Positions 51,783 through 59,529 of a DNA stretch of 64,000 bases are shown in pieces. The notes under the pieces are model-generated. The model worked only from the letters and a program-made list of their open reading frames with translations, was not told where the DNA came from and made no database searches. The DNA is from an uncultured Opitutia bacterium (GTDB lineage Bacteria > Verrucomicrobiota > Verrucomicrobiia > Opitutales > Opitutaceae): NCBI GenBank assembly GCA_903825285.1, contig CAIJZY010000046.1, forward strand, positions 124,001 to 188,000. The letters are read 5' to 3'. The position numbers were made by a program, and so were the translations under genes. Numbering within the stretch: position 1 is the first letter of the stretch; each line of letters opens with the position of its first letter.

Positions 51783-53174
51783 ATGAGTGTCACCCCTGCC
51801 GCTGATCCCGCACCCTCCCCGCCGGTCCCGGGACGCAAGCGGTGGCACGTCGGCACGCTCACCTACACGACCGGTGCGCTGGTGATTCTGTTCTGCTGGC
51901 TGCTGGCCGGCGACTTCGCGTGGCAGCTGAAGGAGCGCGCGGCACCCCCGGTCGTGCAGATCATGCTGCGGAAGTTTCAGGCATCCGACTTCCTCTCGGG
52001 CCTTTTCCTCCTCTCGGTGCCGTCGGCGATCGGTTTGTTCATCGGGCCGATCATCTGCTACCGCAGCGATCGGCACCGCGGGCGGTGGGGCCGGCGCATC
52101 CCGTACCTCCTCGTGACCTCGCCGATCGCGACGCTGTCGATGGCCGGCCTGGCGCTCGGCCCGGTGATCGGGGCGCGGCTGCACGCGTGGATGGGCTGGA
52201 GCCCGGCGTCGCTGAACCTGACCATCATCACGGTGCTCGGCCTGTCCTGGACCGGATTCGAGTTCACGACGGTGGCGGCCAACGCGGTGTTCAACGGCCT
52301 GGTCAACGACGTGGTGCCGGAGCCCATCATCGGCCGGTTCTTCGGGCTCTTCCGGGCGGTCAGCCTGATCTCCGGCATGGTCTTCAACTTCTATCTCATC
52401 GGCGTGGCGAAGGAGCACTTCCTGCCGATCCTCCTCGGCATCGGCCTGCTCTACGGCGGCGGCATGCTTGCGATGTGCCTGTTCGTGAAGGAGGGCGAGT
52501 ACCCGGCGCCGCCTCCGCCCGTGCCCGGGGAGAGGCGGGGATTCATCGCCGGCCTGCGGACCTACGGCCGCGAGTGCTTCTCCAAGCCGTATTACCTCTG
52601 GGTCCTGGCCTCGATCGCGCTCGCGCAGATGGCGTTCATCCCGGTCAACCTCTTCAGCGTCTACTCGGCGGAAAGCTTCGGCCTGTCGATGACGCTCTAC
52701 GGGCGCTACATCGTCGTGATGTACGCCTGCTCGCTGCTGCTGGCGTACCCGCTCGGGTGGCTGGCGGACCGGTTCCATCCGATCCGCGTGGGCATTGGCT
52801 CGATCGCCGCCTACGCGCTGGTGATGGCGTTCGGGTTCTTTGGCACCGTGGGGCCCCGGAGCTTCGGCATCGTCTTCCTGGCGCACGGCGTCCTGTCGGG
52901 CGCCTACTTCACCGGCGCCGCGGCCATCGGCCAGCGGCTGTTTCCCCACCACCGGTTTGCCCAGTTCATGGCCGCGTGGGTGCAGGTGCTCGCACTGGGC
53001 AACATCGCGCTCGGCCCGCTCATGGGCCTGCTGCTCGACCTGCTCGGCCACGACTACCGCTACACGTTCGGCGCGGGCTGCCTGATTGCGCTGGCAGCGC
53101 TGATCGCGGGCCTCGTGGTCCAGCGGCGCTGGAAGTCGCTCGGCGGCGACACGAGCTACGTGGCGCCGGAGTGA
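51783..53174 (+). CDS. MFS transporter, sugar/cation symporter-like
   Basis: A 463-aa inner-membrane protein with 12 predicted membrane segments. The loop after helix 2 reads ICYRSDRHRGRWGRRIPYLL, typical of glycoside/sucrose:cation symporters (GPH and SLC45-like MFS), with a second related loop GWLADRFHPIRVG after helix 8. Its place directly after the GH112 gene suggests that it imports the disaccharide which the phosphorylase cleaves. It ends 21 bases before a convergent gene. Confidence 0.85.
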   Translation: MSVTPAADPAPSPPVPGRKRWHVGTLTYTTGALVILFCWLLAGDFAWQLKERAAPPVVQIMLRKFQASDFLSGLFLLSVPSAIGLFIGPIICYRSDRHRGRWGRRIPYLLVTSPIATLSMAGLALGPVIGARLHAWMGWSPASLNLTIITVLGLSWTGFEFTTVAANAVFNGLVNDVVPEPIIGRFFGLFRAVSLISGMVFNFYLIGVAKEHFLPILLGIGLLYGGGMLAMCLFVKEGEYPAPPPPVPGERRGFIAGLRTYGRECFSKPYYLWVLASIALAQMAFIPVNLFSVYSAESFGLSMTLYGRYIVVMYACSLLLAYPLGWLADRFHPIRVGIGSIAAYALVMAFGFFGTVGPRSFGIVFLAHGVLSGAYFTGAAAIGQRLFPHHRFAQFMAAWVQVLALGNIALGPLMGLLLDLLGHDYRYTFGAGCLIALAALIAGLVVQRRWKSLGGDTSYVAPE

Positions 53175-53177
53175 GCC

Positions 53178-53194
53178 GGCGCCGTCGCGGCGCC
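53178..53194. terminator. Short GC hairpin between convergent genes
   Basis: GGCGCCG-TCG-CGGCGCC, a 7-bp stem with a three-base loop, filling the 21-base gap between the MFS transporter and the convergent DSD1-like gene. There is no T tract, so termination may depend on other factors. Confidence 0.4.
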
Positions 53195-53195
53195 G

Positions 53196-54284
53196 CTACT
53201 GGGTCCGCCCGCGGGCCTCGACCCGCCACGTCTCCACCGTCACGCCGGCGGCGGTCACCACGACCGTGTCGGTGAGGTTGACTACCGGGCACACGTGGGC
53301 CGGCGTGAAGAGGATGCGCTCGCCGACGGCCAGCGCGTCCACCGCCGCGCCGCGCACGTAGCCGTGCTCCTCGTTGACGCGGACGACGGCGAGATCGCGG
53401 CCGTCGGCCGCCAGCGCGGAAATCCCGTCGGGCGTGCGGTCGGAGGAAAAGGTCTTGGAGCCCGCGTCAATCAGCGCGAGGCCGGGCTCGGGCCGGTCCA
53501 CGACGGTGGCGAGCACGTGCAGGGCGACGTCGGACTCCGCCATCACGCGTGCGGCGCGCACGAGGGAGAGGTCGCCGAAGACGTAGGTGCCGGGGCGCAG
53601 GGCCTGCACGCGGCCGCGGCTGGCGGCGGCGACCAGCCGCGCGCTGATGCTGCAGCCCGGCCAGAGCGCGAGGCCCGGATCAAGGGCGTCGCGCAGCGCG
53701 GCGAGGCGGTCGACCAGCTCGGCGGCGCGGGCGGGCAGCTCGTCGGCCGGCACGCCGTAGAAATGTCCCTCGTGCGTGTAGCAGCCCCGCAACACGAGCC
53801 GGCGGGAGCGGCCGAGCGCGGCGGCGAGGCGGCCGGCGCCGGCGGCATCGCGCACGCCCTCGCGGCCCAGGCCGGAGTCGAGGGCGAGCATGACCTCCAG
53901 CCGGCGGTCGGCGGCGGCGGCGACGCGCTCCAGCGCCTGGAGGTGGACCTCGCTGGTGACGGCGACGCGGAACTCGTCCAGCTGGTCGGCCAGCGCGGCG
54001 ACGCGCGCGGCCTGGCCGGGATCGGCGAGCGAGTGGGCGAGGAACAGCCGGCGCACGCCGGAGGGCAGCATGGCCTCGGCCTCGCCGAGCTTGGCGCAGG
54101 TGAGTCCGCGCGCGCCGGCGGCGAGCTGCTGGCGCGCGATCGCGACCAGCTTGTGCGTCTTGATGTGCGGTCGCAGCTCGACGCCGTGGCGGTCGCACCA
54201 GGCCTGCATGGACCGGATGTTGGCCGCGACGCGGTCGCGGTCCACGAGCACGGCGGGGGTGGCGAGCTCGGCGAGGGTCGGCAT
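53196..54284 (-). CDS. DSD1-family PLP enzyme (D-threonine aldolase/D-serine dehydratase-like)
   Basis: A 362-aa fold-type III PLP protein. The Schiff-base lysine lies in RPHIKTHK, the barrel continues with LTCAKLGEAEAM, and the C-terminal zinc site HVC (in FTPAHVCPVVNL) is intact. Family members cleave or dehydrate D-3-hydroxy amino acids. It starts 5 bases after the SDR gene stop, so the two are co-transcribed. In sugar-acid loci such enzymes often accompany dehydrogenases and FAH-type hydrolases, but the substrate here is unknown. Confidence 0.87.
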   Translation of the reverse strand: MPTLAELATPAVLVDRDRVAANIRSMQAWCDRHGVELRPHIKTHKLVAIARQQLAAGARGLTCAKLGEAEAMLPSGVRRLFLAHSLADPGQAARVAALADQLDEFRVAVTSEVHLQALERVAAAADRRLEVMLALDSGLGREGVRDAAGAGRLAAALGRSRRLVLRGCYTHEGHFYGVPADELPARAAELVDRLAALRDALDPGLALWPGCSISARLVAAASRGRVQALRPGTYVFGDLSLVRAARVMAESDVALHVLATVVDRPEPGLALIDAGSKTFSSDRTPDGISALAADGRDLAVVRVNEEHGYVRGAAVDALAVGERILFTPAHVCPVVNLTDTVVVTAAGVTVETWRVEARGRTQ

Positions 54285-54289
54285 GGTGC

Positions 54290-55039
54290 TCACATCCGGC
54301 CGATCTGGCCGAGCGTCAGCCCGCCGTCGATGACCAGGATCTGGCCGGTGATGTAGCGGGCGGCGGGTGAGAGCAGGAATGCGACGGCGCCGGCGCAGTC
54401 GGCCGGCTCGCCGAGCCGGCCGAGCAGGATCTTCTTCTCGTAGTGGGCGCGCTTGGCGGGATCCACCAGGCCCGCGGTGAGCGGCGTGCGGATGAGGCCC
54501 GGGGCGATGCCGTTCACGCGGATCTGGTGCGCGGCGAGCGACTGGGCGAGGGTGCGGGTGAGCATGACCAGTGCACCCTTGGAGATGTCGTAGGCCGTGG
54601 AGTCGTCCTCCGGCTGGAAGCCATTGGTCGAGCACGTGGTGACAATCGCGCCCGGCCGCCCGTGCGCGACGAGCTCGCGGGCGAACGCCTGGGCGGCGAA
54701 GTAGGCGGCGCGGACGTTGAGGTCGAGGGTCCGCTGCCAGCGCGCGGGGTCCATCTCCAGGAACGGCCCGTCCCAGAAGCCGCCGGCGTTGCAGACCAGC
54801 AGGTCGAGCCCCGGCCGCGCGGCGAACGCGGCGGCCACGAGTTGCGCGGGGCCGGCCGGGTCGAGCAGGTCGGCGGAAAGATAAAGCGCGCCGGGCGGCA
54901 GCGCGGGCGCGGCGGGCTCCAGCCCGTGAAAGATCACATCGGCCCCGGCGGCGTGCAGGCCGTGGCCGATGGCGTGGCCGATGCCGGAGGAGGAGCCGGT
55001 GACAAGGGCGGTGCTACCCGCGAGGGAGAACGGAGGCAT
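54290..55039 (-). CDS. Short-chain dehydrogenase/reductase
   Basis: A 249-aa classical SDR with TGSSSGIGHAIG for the nucleotide loop, CNAGG, the active-site Ser (TTCSTNG), and YDISK with the catalytic Tyr and Lys, ending VIDGGLTLGQ. It belongs to the group oxidising sugars, sugar acids or 3-oxoacyl thioesters. Adjacent RidA, FAH-family hydrolase and lactonase genes on the opposite strand suggest a sugar-acid role such as oxidation of a 2-keto-3-deoxy acid. It is divergent from ridA. Confidence 0.9.
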   Translation of the reverse strand: MPPFSLAGSTALVTGSSSGIGHAIGHGLHAAGADVIFHGLEPAAPALPPGALYLSADLLDPAGPAQLVAAAFAARPGLDLLVCNAGGFWDGPFLEMDPARWQRTLDLNVRAAYFAAQAFARELVAHGRPGAIVTTCSTNGFQPEDDSTAYDISKGALVMLTRTLAQSLAAHQIRVNGIAPGLIRTPLTAGLVDPAKRAHYEKKILLGRLGEPADCAGAVAFLLSPAARYITGQILVIDGGLTLGQIGRM

Positions 55040-55214
55040 CGGGCAGGAAGGAAGACCGGAGATTGTCGGGCGCGCCGTCACGGTGCAATCCCTCCGGCAG
55101 GATCCGGTGCGGACGGCTCCGGACGGCGTCGCGCGCGCGCGAATTTTCATTCCGGGCGGACCGCTGAGCGGTTTATCCGCTCGATGCCGGCGCGACACCG
55201 GAGTTCAATGCGGC

Positions 55215-55604
55215 ATGAGCGCGACCCTGCACTATCCCAAGAATCCCGACACGCCCGTCTCGTCGCTCCCGTTCAACCCGGCGGTGCGGGTCGGCGACCT
55301 GATCTTCGTTTCCGGCCAGGCGTCGGTGGATCTCACCGGCAAGATCATCCCCGACACCTTTGAGGGTGAGTTCCGCCGCTCGGTGGAGAATCTCCGCAAG
55401 GTGCTCGCGGCGGCGGGCAGCGACCTGGCGCACGTGGTGCAGACGCGCAATTATGTGCGCGACCCCGCGAACCTGGCGCGCTACAATGAGCTGTACCGCG
55501 AATATTTTCCCGCGCCCTATCCCGCCCGCATGACCCTCACCCACTGCCTCCCGGCCACCCTGCAGTACGAGATCGAGGCCGTCGCCGTCGTGCAGTCTTC
55601 CTGA
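55215..55604 (+). CDS. ridA: RidA family enamine/imine deaminase
   Basis: A 129-aa YjgF/YER057c/UK114 protein. LIFVSGQASVDLTGKI, VVQTRNYVRDPANLARYNELYREYF and YPARMTLTHCLPA, with the Arg that binds the carboxylate of 2-aminoacrylate, are all present. It would destroy reactive enamines made by PLP enzymes, which fits the neighbouring DSD1-family enzyme. The ATG at 55215 is the only start that keeps the domain intact. It leads the RidA-FAH-lactonase operon. Confidence 0.92.
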   Translation: MSATLHYPKNPDTPVSSLPFNPAVRVGDLIFVSGQASVDLTGKIIPDTFEGEFRRSVENLRKVLAAAGSDLAHVVQTRNYVRDPANLARYNELYREYFPAPYPARMTLTHCLPATLQYEIEAVAVVQSS

Positions 55605-55615
55605 ATGTTTTCCCC

Positions 55616-56431
55616 ATGAAATTCATCCGCTACACTGATTCCGCCGGACGCATCCATTACGGCGCCGAGCAGCCCACGGGCCCGGCCCTCCGCATCGACG
55701 GCGACATTTTCGGCGCCTACCGCGTCACCGGCGAGCGCGCCGACGTGGCCAAGCTGCTGGCGCCGGTGGCGCCGGTCCAGATCCTTGGCATCGGCCTGAA
55801 CTACCGGCACCACGCCGAGGAGTCGAAGATGAAGATCCCCGAGCAGCCCGTGCTGTTCATGAAGAGCCTCAACGCGCTCCAAAATCCCGGCGACGCGATC
55901 CTGATCCCGACCTTCCTCGCCAGCGACGAGGTGGACTACGAGTGCGAGCTCGCGGTGGTGATCGGCAAGACCGGCAAGAACATCCCGCGGGCGAAGGCCC
56001 TCGAGCACGTGCTCGGCCTCACCTGCGCCAACGACGTCTCGGCGCGCGACTGGCAGATCAAGCGCGGCGGCAGCCAGTGGTGCCGCGGCAAGTCGTTCGA
56101 CACCTTCTGCCCCCTCGGGCCGCGGCTTGTCACGCTCGACGAGGTGTCCGGGCCGAACTCGCTCAAGATCGCCACGCACCTCAACGGCGTGGCGGTGCAG
56201 GACTGGACGACGTCGGACATGATCTTCGACGTGGCCACGCTGATCGAGTTCCTCAGCGGCAGCACCACGCTGGTGGCCGGCACGGTGATCCTCACCGGCA
56301 CGCCGCATGGCGTCGGCATGGCCGCGAAGCCCGCCCCGCGCTGGCTGCGGCCGGGCGACGAGGTCACCGTCGAGATTGAGGGCATCGGCCGGCTCACGAA
56401 TCCCGTCGCGCTGGAACCCTCCGCCCGCTGA
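55616..56431 (+). CDS. Fumarylacetoacetate hydrolase (FAH) family protein
   Basis: A 271-aa protein with the FAH-fold core ILGIGLNYRHHAEESKM, EQPVLFMKSLNAL, DEVDYECELAVVIGK (metal-binding acids), NDVSARDWQ and TVILTGTPHGVG. The family includes hydrolases and isomerases of diketo or unsaturated acids; some cleave 2,4-diketo-3-deoxy sugar acids such as those from L-rhamnonate or L-fuconate. Position between RidA and a lactonase, and opposite an SDR, supports a sugar-acid role, but the family alone does not prove it. It lies 11 bases after ridA. Confidence 0.9.
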   Translation: MKFIRYTDSAGRIHYGAEQPTGPALRIDGDIFGAYRVTGERADVAKLLAPVAPVQILGIGLNYRHHAEESKMKIPEQPVLFMKSLNALQNPGDAILIPTFLASDEVDYECELAVVIGKTGKNIPRAKALEHVLGLTCANDVSARDWQIKRGGSQWCRGKSFDTFCPLGPRLVTLDEVSGPNSLKIATHLNGVAVQDWTTSDMIFDVATLIEFLSGSTTLVAGTVILTGTPHGVGMAAKPAPRWLRPGDEVTVEIEGIGRLTNPVALEPSAR

Positions 56432-56459
56432 CGGGGGGGGCAGACGCCACGGGTCCCGC

Positions 56460-57344
56460 ATGCCGACCGACCAGCTCACCGCCGAGGTTTTTCACCGGGT
56501 GCCGGCGCGCCTCGGCGAGGGCGTGTGCTGGCATGCGCGGAGGCGGACGCTGTGGTGGATCGACATCCTCGGGCAGCGCCTGTTCGAGTCGGACCTCTCC
56601 GGGGCGGCGCCGCGCGAGCTCGCCTCGCCCTCGCTCATCGGCGCGGTCGCGCCGACCGCCCGCGGCGGGCTGGTGGCGGCGCTGCGCGACGGCATCCACC
56701 TGCTGGACCCTGACACCGGGGCGTTCACGCCCTTCGCCACGGCGCCCGGGCACGACCCGGGACAGTTCCGCTTCAACGACGCGAAGGTGGACCCGCGCGG
56801 ACGCTTCTGGGCGGGCACGCTGGCGCTCGATGGCCGGGCGGGGCAGTCGCGGCTGTACCGCATCGATGCCGACCGCAGGGTGTGCGTGATGCGCGAGGGC
56901 GTGACCATCTCCAACGGACTGGCGTGGTCGGCTGATGCGCGGGCCCTGTACTACATCGACTCGCCGACGCGGACTGTGCAGGCGTTCGAGTACGACCTGG
57001 AGCACGGCACGATCGGCCCGCCGCGCGTGGCGATCACGTTCGCGGAGGCCGACGGCTGGCCCGACGGGTGCTGCCTCGACGCCGAGGGCGGACTGTGGAT
57101 CGCGCACTGGGGTGCGGGGAAGGTCACCTGCTGGGACCCGGTGGCGGCGCGCCTCCGCCGCACGGTGCGCGTGCCGGTGGCGAACGTGACCTCCTGCGCG
57201 TTCGGCGGGCCGCGGCGCGACCAGCTGTTCATCACGACGGCGGTGGACGACGCCCGCGCGGGCGCGGAGCCGGCGGCCGGCTGGCTGTTTCGCGCGGAAC
57301 CCGGCATCGTCGGTCCCGAGCTGGCCATGTTCGCCGGCGGCTGA
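56460..57344 (+). CDS. SMP-30/gluconolactonase family lactonase
   Basis: A 294-aa six-bladed beta-propeller. It has LGEGVCWHARRRTLWWIDI (metal-ligand Glu), FNDAKVDPRGRFWAGTL, ISNGLAWSADARALYYIDS with the conserved Asn and Asp ligands, and GWPDGCCLDAEGGLWIAHWG. It would open sugar lactones produced by a sugar dehydrogenase. It lies 28 bases after the FAH gene. Substrate inferred from context: a pentono- or deoxyhexono-lactone. Confidence 0.9.
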   Translation: MPTDQLTAEVFHRVPARLGEGVCWHARRRTLWWIDILGQRLFESDLSGAAPRELASPSLIGAVAPTARGGLVAALRDGIHLLDPDTGAFTPFATAPGHDPGQFRFNDAKVDPRGRFWAGTLALDGRAGQSRLYRIDADRRVCVMREGVTISNGLAWSADARALYYIDSPTRTVQAFEYDLEHGTIGPPRVAITFAEADGWPDGCCLDAEGGLWIAHWGAGKVTCWDPVAARLRRTVRVPVANVTSCAFGGPRRDQLFITTAVDDARAGAEPAAGWLFRAEPGIVGPELAMFAGG

Positions 57345-57453
57345 GGGGGCGCCGGCCGCGATTTGGCGGCGAATTCCGGCGTGGTTTCAAGAATTGCGCA
57401 GCAAAACCCAACCCATGCGCAGCGGTGGGCGGGGTCGCGTGCTACCGTGGGGC

Positions 57454-57687
57454 ATGGCAACTCTTTCCGAACGTCTTCCCGAAAACGCGCCCGGCCGCTA
57501 CTATGTCGATGCCACCTGCATTGACTGTGATCAGTGCCGCGCCATCGCCCCCGAGATCTTCGCCCGCAACGAAGCCAGCGGCCTCTCCGTGGTCGCCAAG
57601 CAACCGTTGTCGGCCGAGGAGCTCGCGCTCGCCGAGGAGGCCCTGACCTCCTGTGCGACCGCGTCCATCGGCAACGACGGCGCCTGA
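57454..57687 (+). CDS. Ferredoxin, single Fe-S cluster
   Basis: A 77-aa soluble electron carrier. The ligands are in TCIDCDQCRAIAPEIF (C-xx-C-xx-C) and a late Cys in TSCATASIG, consistent with one [4Fe-4S] or [3Fe-4S] cluster of the short Fer4_13-like type. The final Cys is followed by Ala rather than the usual Pro. The ATG at 57454 is chosen for the conserved beginning. It is followed by a clear terminator, so it is probably transcribed alone. Confidence 0.88.
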   Translation: MATLSERLPENAPGRYYVDATCIDCDQCRAIAPEIFARNEASGLSVVAKQPLSAEELALAEEALTSCATASIGNDGA

Positions 57688-57720
57688 CCGACATTGGCCG
57701 GCCGGCCCGCGGGTTTCGCG

Positions 57721-57760
57721 CGACGCTTTTCCAACCGGAAAGGCGTCGCCTTGTTTTTGG
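57721..57760 (+). terminator. Rho-independent terminator after ferredoxin
   Basis: A 12-bp stem (CGACGCTTTTCC / GGAAAGGCGTCG, one G-T pair) with loop AACC, then CCTTGTTTTT. Confidence 0.85.
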
Positions 57761-57894
57761 CGCGAAGGGGATCCCTACTTGGGTGTTTCTCCTTAGCAGC
57801 CGCGTGTGCGTCGTGCTGCCCGTCAGGGCCTTGCGCGGGATTGGGATTAAGCCGGAGGCGGATTGAGCCGAAGTAAAGGCGTCCGCCCCCACGC

Positions 57895-59412
57895 ATGAAA
57901 TCCTCCGCCGTCCCCACGATTGACCGGCCCCGCCCCTTCGCGGTCAACGAGCTGTTTTTCTCCACCACGGAATCCCGCGGCATCATCACCTCGGGCAACG
58001 AGGTGTTTGTCCGCATCAGCGGCTACGCCGCCGGCGAGCTGGTGGGGAAGGCGCACAACCTTGTGCGTCATCCCGACATGCCCCGGTCGGCCTTTCGCCT
58101 CGTGTGGGACCGGCTCAAGGCCGGGCAGCCCGCGGCGGCGCTGGTGAAGAACCGCGCGAAGGACGGGTGCTATTACTGGGTGGTCGCGCTGATCACCCCG
58201 ACCGCCGACGGCTATCTCTCGGTGCGGTTCAAGCCCACCGGCGCCAACCTCGGCGTGATCGAGCCGCTGTACGCGCAGATGCGCGCCGCGGAAGTGGCGG
58301 CGGAACAGGGCGGGGCGGACGGCGAGGCCGCGATGGACGCCGGCGCGGCCGTGCTGGGGGCGGCGCTGCAGGCGCACGGCTGGGCCGACTACGAAGAATT
58401 CATGCGGGTGCTCCTCTGCGGGGAGCTGCAGAGCCGCGACGCGGCGCTGGCGCAGGGCCGGCTGGCCATCGTGCAGCCGCTTCCGGCCGACGCGCAGCGG
58501 CGGGCGCTGCGCGAGCCGGTGCTGAAGTACCTGGCGGACATCTACCGCGACGGCCTGCTCGCGTACAAGCACCTCGACGGGCTGTACCACCGGCTCGACC
58601 AGTTCGTGGCGCTGAACCAGACGCTCAGCAGCAAGTCGGCCTTCGTGAACACCCTCACGGACGAGCTGCGCCTCTCCTCGATCAACGTGGCGCTGGCCTC
58701 GACCCGGCTGGGCGGCGAGGGCGAGAGCCTCGGCGTGATATCCCGGCACATGGACGAGACCTCCGGCGAGGTGGCCCACTCAGTGCACGGGCTCGTGACC
58801 GGGATCAACACCGTGTCCGGGCGCCTGCGCGGCGTGAACTTCAACCTCGCGGCGTCGCGCCTTCAGCTCGAGATGGCGCTGACCTTCCTGCACGAGCTGC
58901 TCGCCAGCGACGACCTGTCCGCGGCCTGGCAGGAGCGCTGCGGGCTGATCCGCACGCTGCACGCTGCCTTCACCGCCACGATGGGCCAGGCGAGCCAGGC
59001 GCTGCACGAGTTGGAGGAGGCGGTGCATCCGCTCGGCGCGATCGCCGACTACCTCAGCCGGCACATGCTCACGCTGCAGGTGACGCAGGTCGGCGGGCTG
59101 GTGGAGAGCACGCGCCTTTCGTCGCAGGGCAACTTCCACGACATCTTCCTCAGCATCCGCGAGCAGATCGAGCGCACGCACAAGGAGCTCGCGGAGCTCA
59201 CGAATGCGCTCCACCAGCTCGCCGGCCTCGCGGTGGAAACCCCGGGCCTGGCCCGGGAGATCGTCCAGGCCGCCGACCGCATGGGCCAGGACATCGCCAC
59301 GCTGCCCGCCGAGGCGGTCGCGCCGGTGGTGCCGGTGGCGGCTACGAAGCCGGCAAGTCCGGCTGAGTCGGCGGTTCCGGCCGAGTCGGAAATGGCCGTG
59401 GCGGGCGTTTGA
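57895..59412 (+). CDS. Aer-like PAS domain protein
   Basis: A 505-aa cytoplasmic protein with an N-terminal Aer-type PAS domain (about 25-135): SGNEVFVRISGYAAGELVGKAHNLVRHPDMPRSAF, VKNRAKDGCYYWVVALITP. The rest is mainly alpha-helical. A stretch at about 250-305 (LTDELRLSSINVALASTRLGGEGE) recalls the tip region of chemoreceptors but is degenerate. There are no membrane segments and no HAMP domain. The Ala/Pro-rich C-terminal tail is probably disordered. It could sense redox state or energy through a flavin, but no output partner is encoded in the window. Confidence 0.8.
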   Translation: MKSSAVPTIDRPRPFAVNELFFSTTESRGIITSGNEVFVRISGYAAGELVGKAHNLVRHPDMPRSAFRLVWDRLKAGQPAAALVKNRAKDGCYYWVVALITPTADGYLSVRFKPTGANLGVIEPLYAQMRAAEVAAEQGGADGEAAMDAGAAVLGAALQAHGWADYEEFMRVLLCGELQSRDAALAQGRLAIVQPLPADAQRRALREPVLKYLADIYRDGLLAYKHLDGLYHRLDQFVALNQTLSSKSAFVNTLTDELRLSSINVALASTRLGGEGESLGVISRHMDETSGEVAHSVHGLVTGINTVSGRLRGVNFNLAASRLQLEMALTFLHELLASDDLSAAWQERCGLIRTLHAAFTATMGQASQALHELEEAVHPLGAIADYLSRHMLTLQVTQVGGLVESTRLSSQGNFHDIFLSIREQIERTHKELAELTNALHQLAGLAVETPGLAREIVQAADRMGQDIATLPAEAVAPVVPVAATKPASPAESAVPAESEMAVAGV

Positions 59413-59529
59413 GCGGACGCGGGTCTTGAGGTCGGCACGTCTCAAGGTCGCGGGATCGGAGATTTCTGCGCGCGTCCTTCCCCCTTCAGGTCCGGGGCTT
59501 TTGGCCGATGGAGTCTGCGTACCTTTTCT

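Noticed and set aside
49296-53051. A 1251-codon minus-strand frame opposite GH112 and the MFS gene
   Set aside because: Low-complexity His/Arg/Glu-rich translation; both opposite-strand genes have complete family motifs.
59413-59529. Riboswitch or attenuator upstream of phosphofructokinase
   Set aside because: Only a weak CTTGAG/CTCAAG inverted repeat is present; no known riboswitch pattern was recognised.
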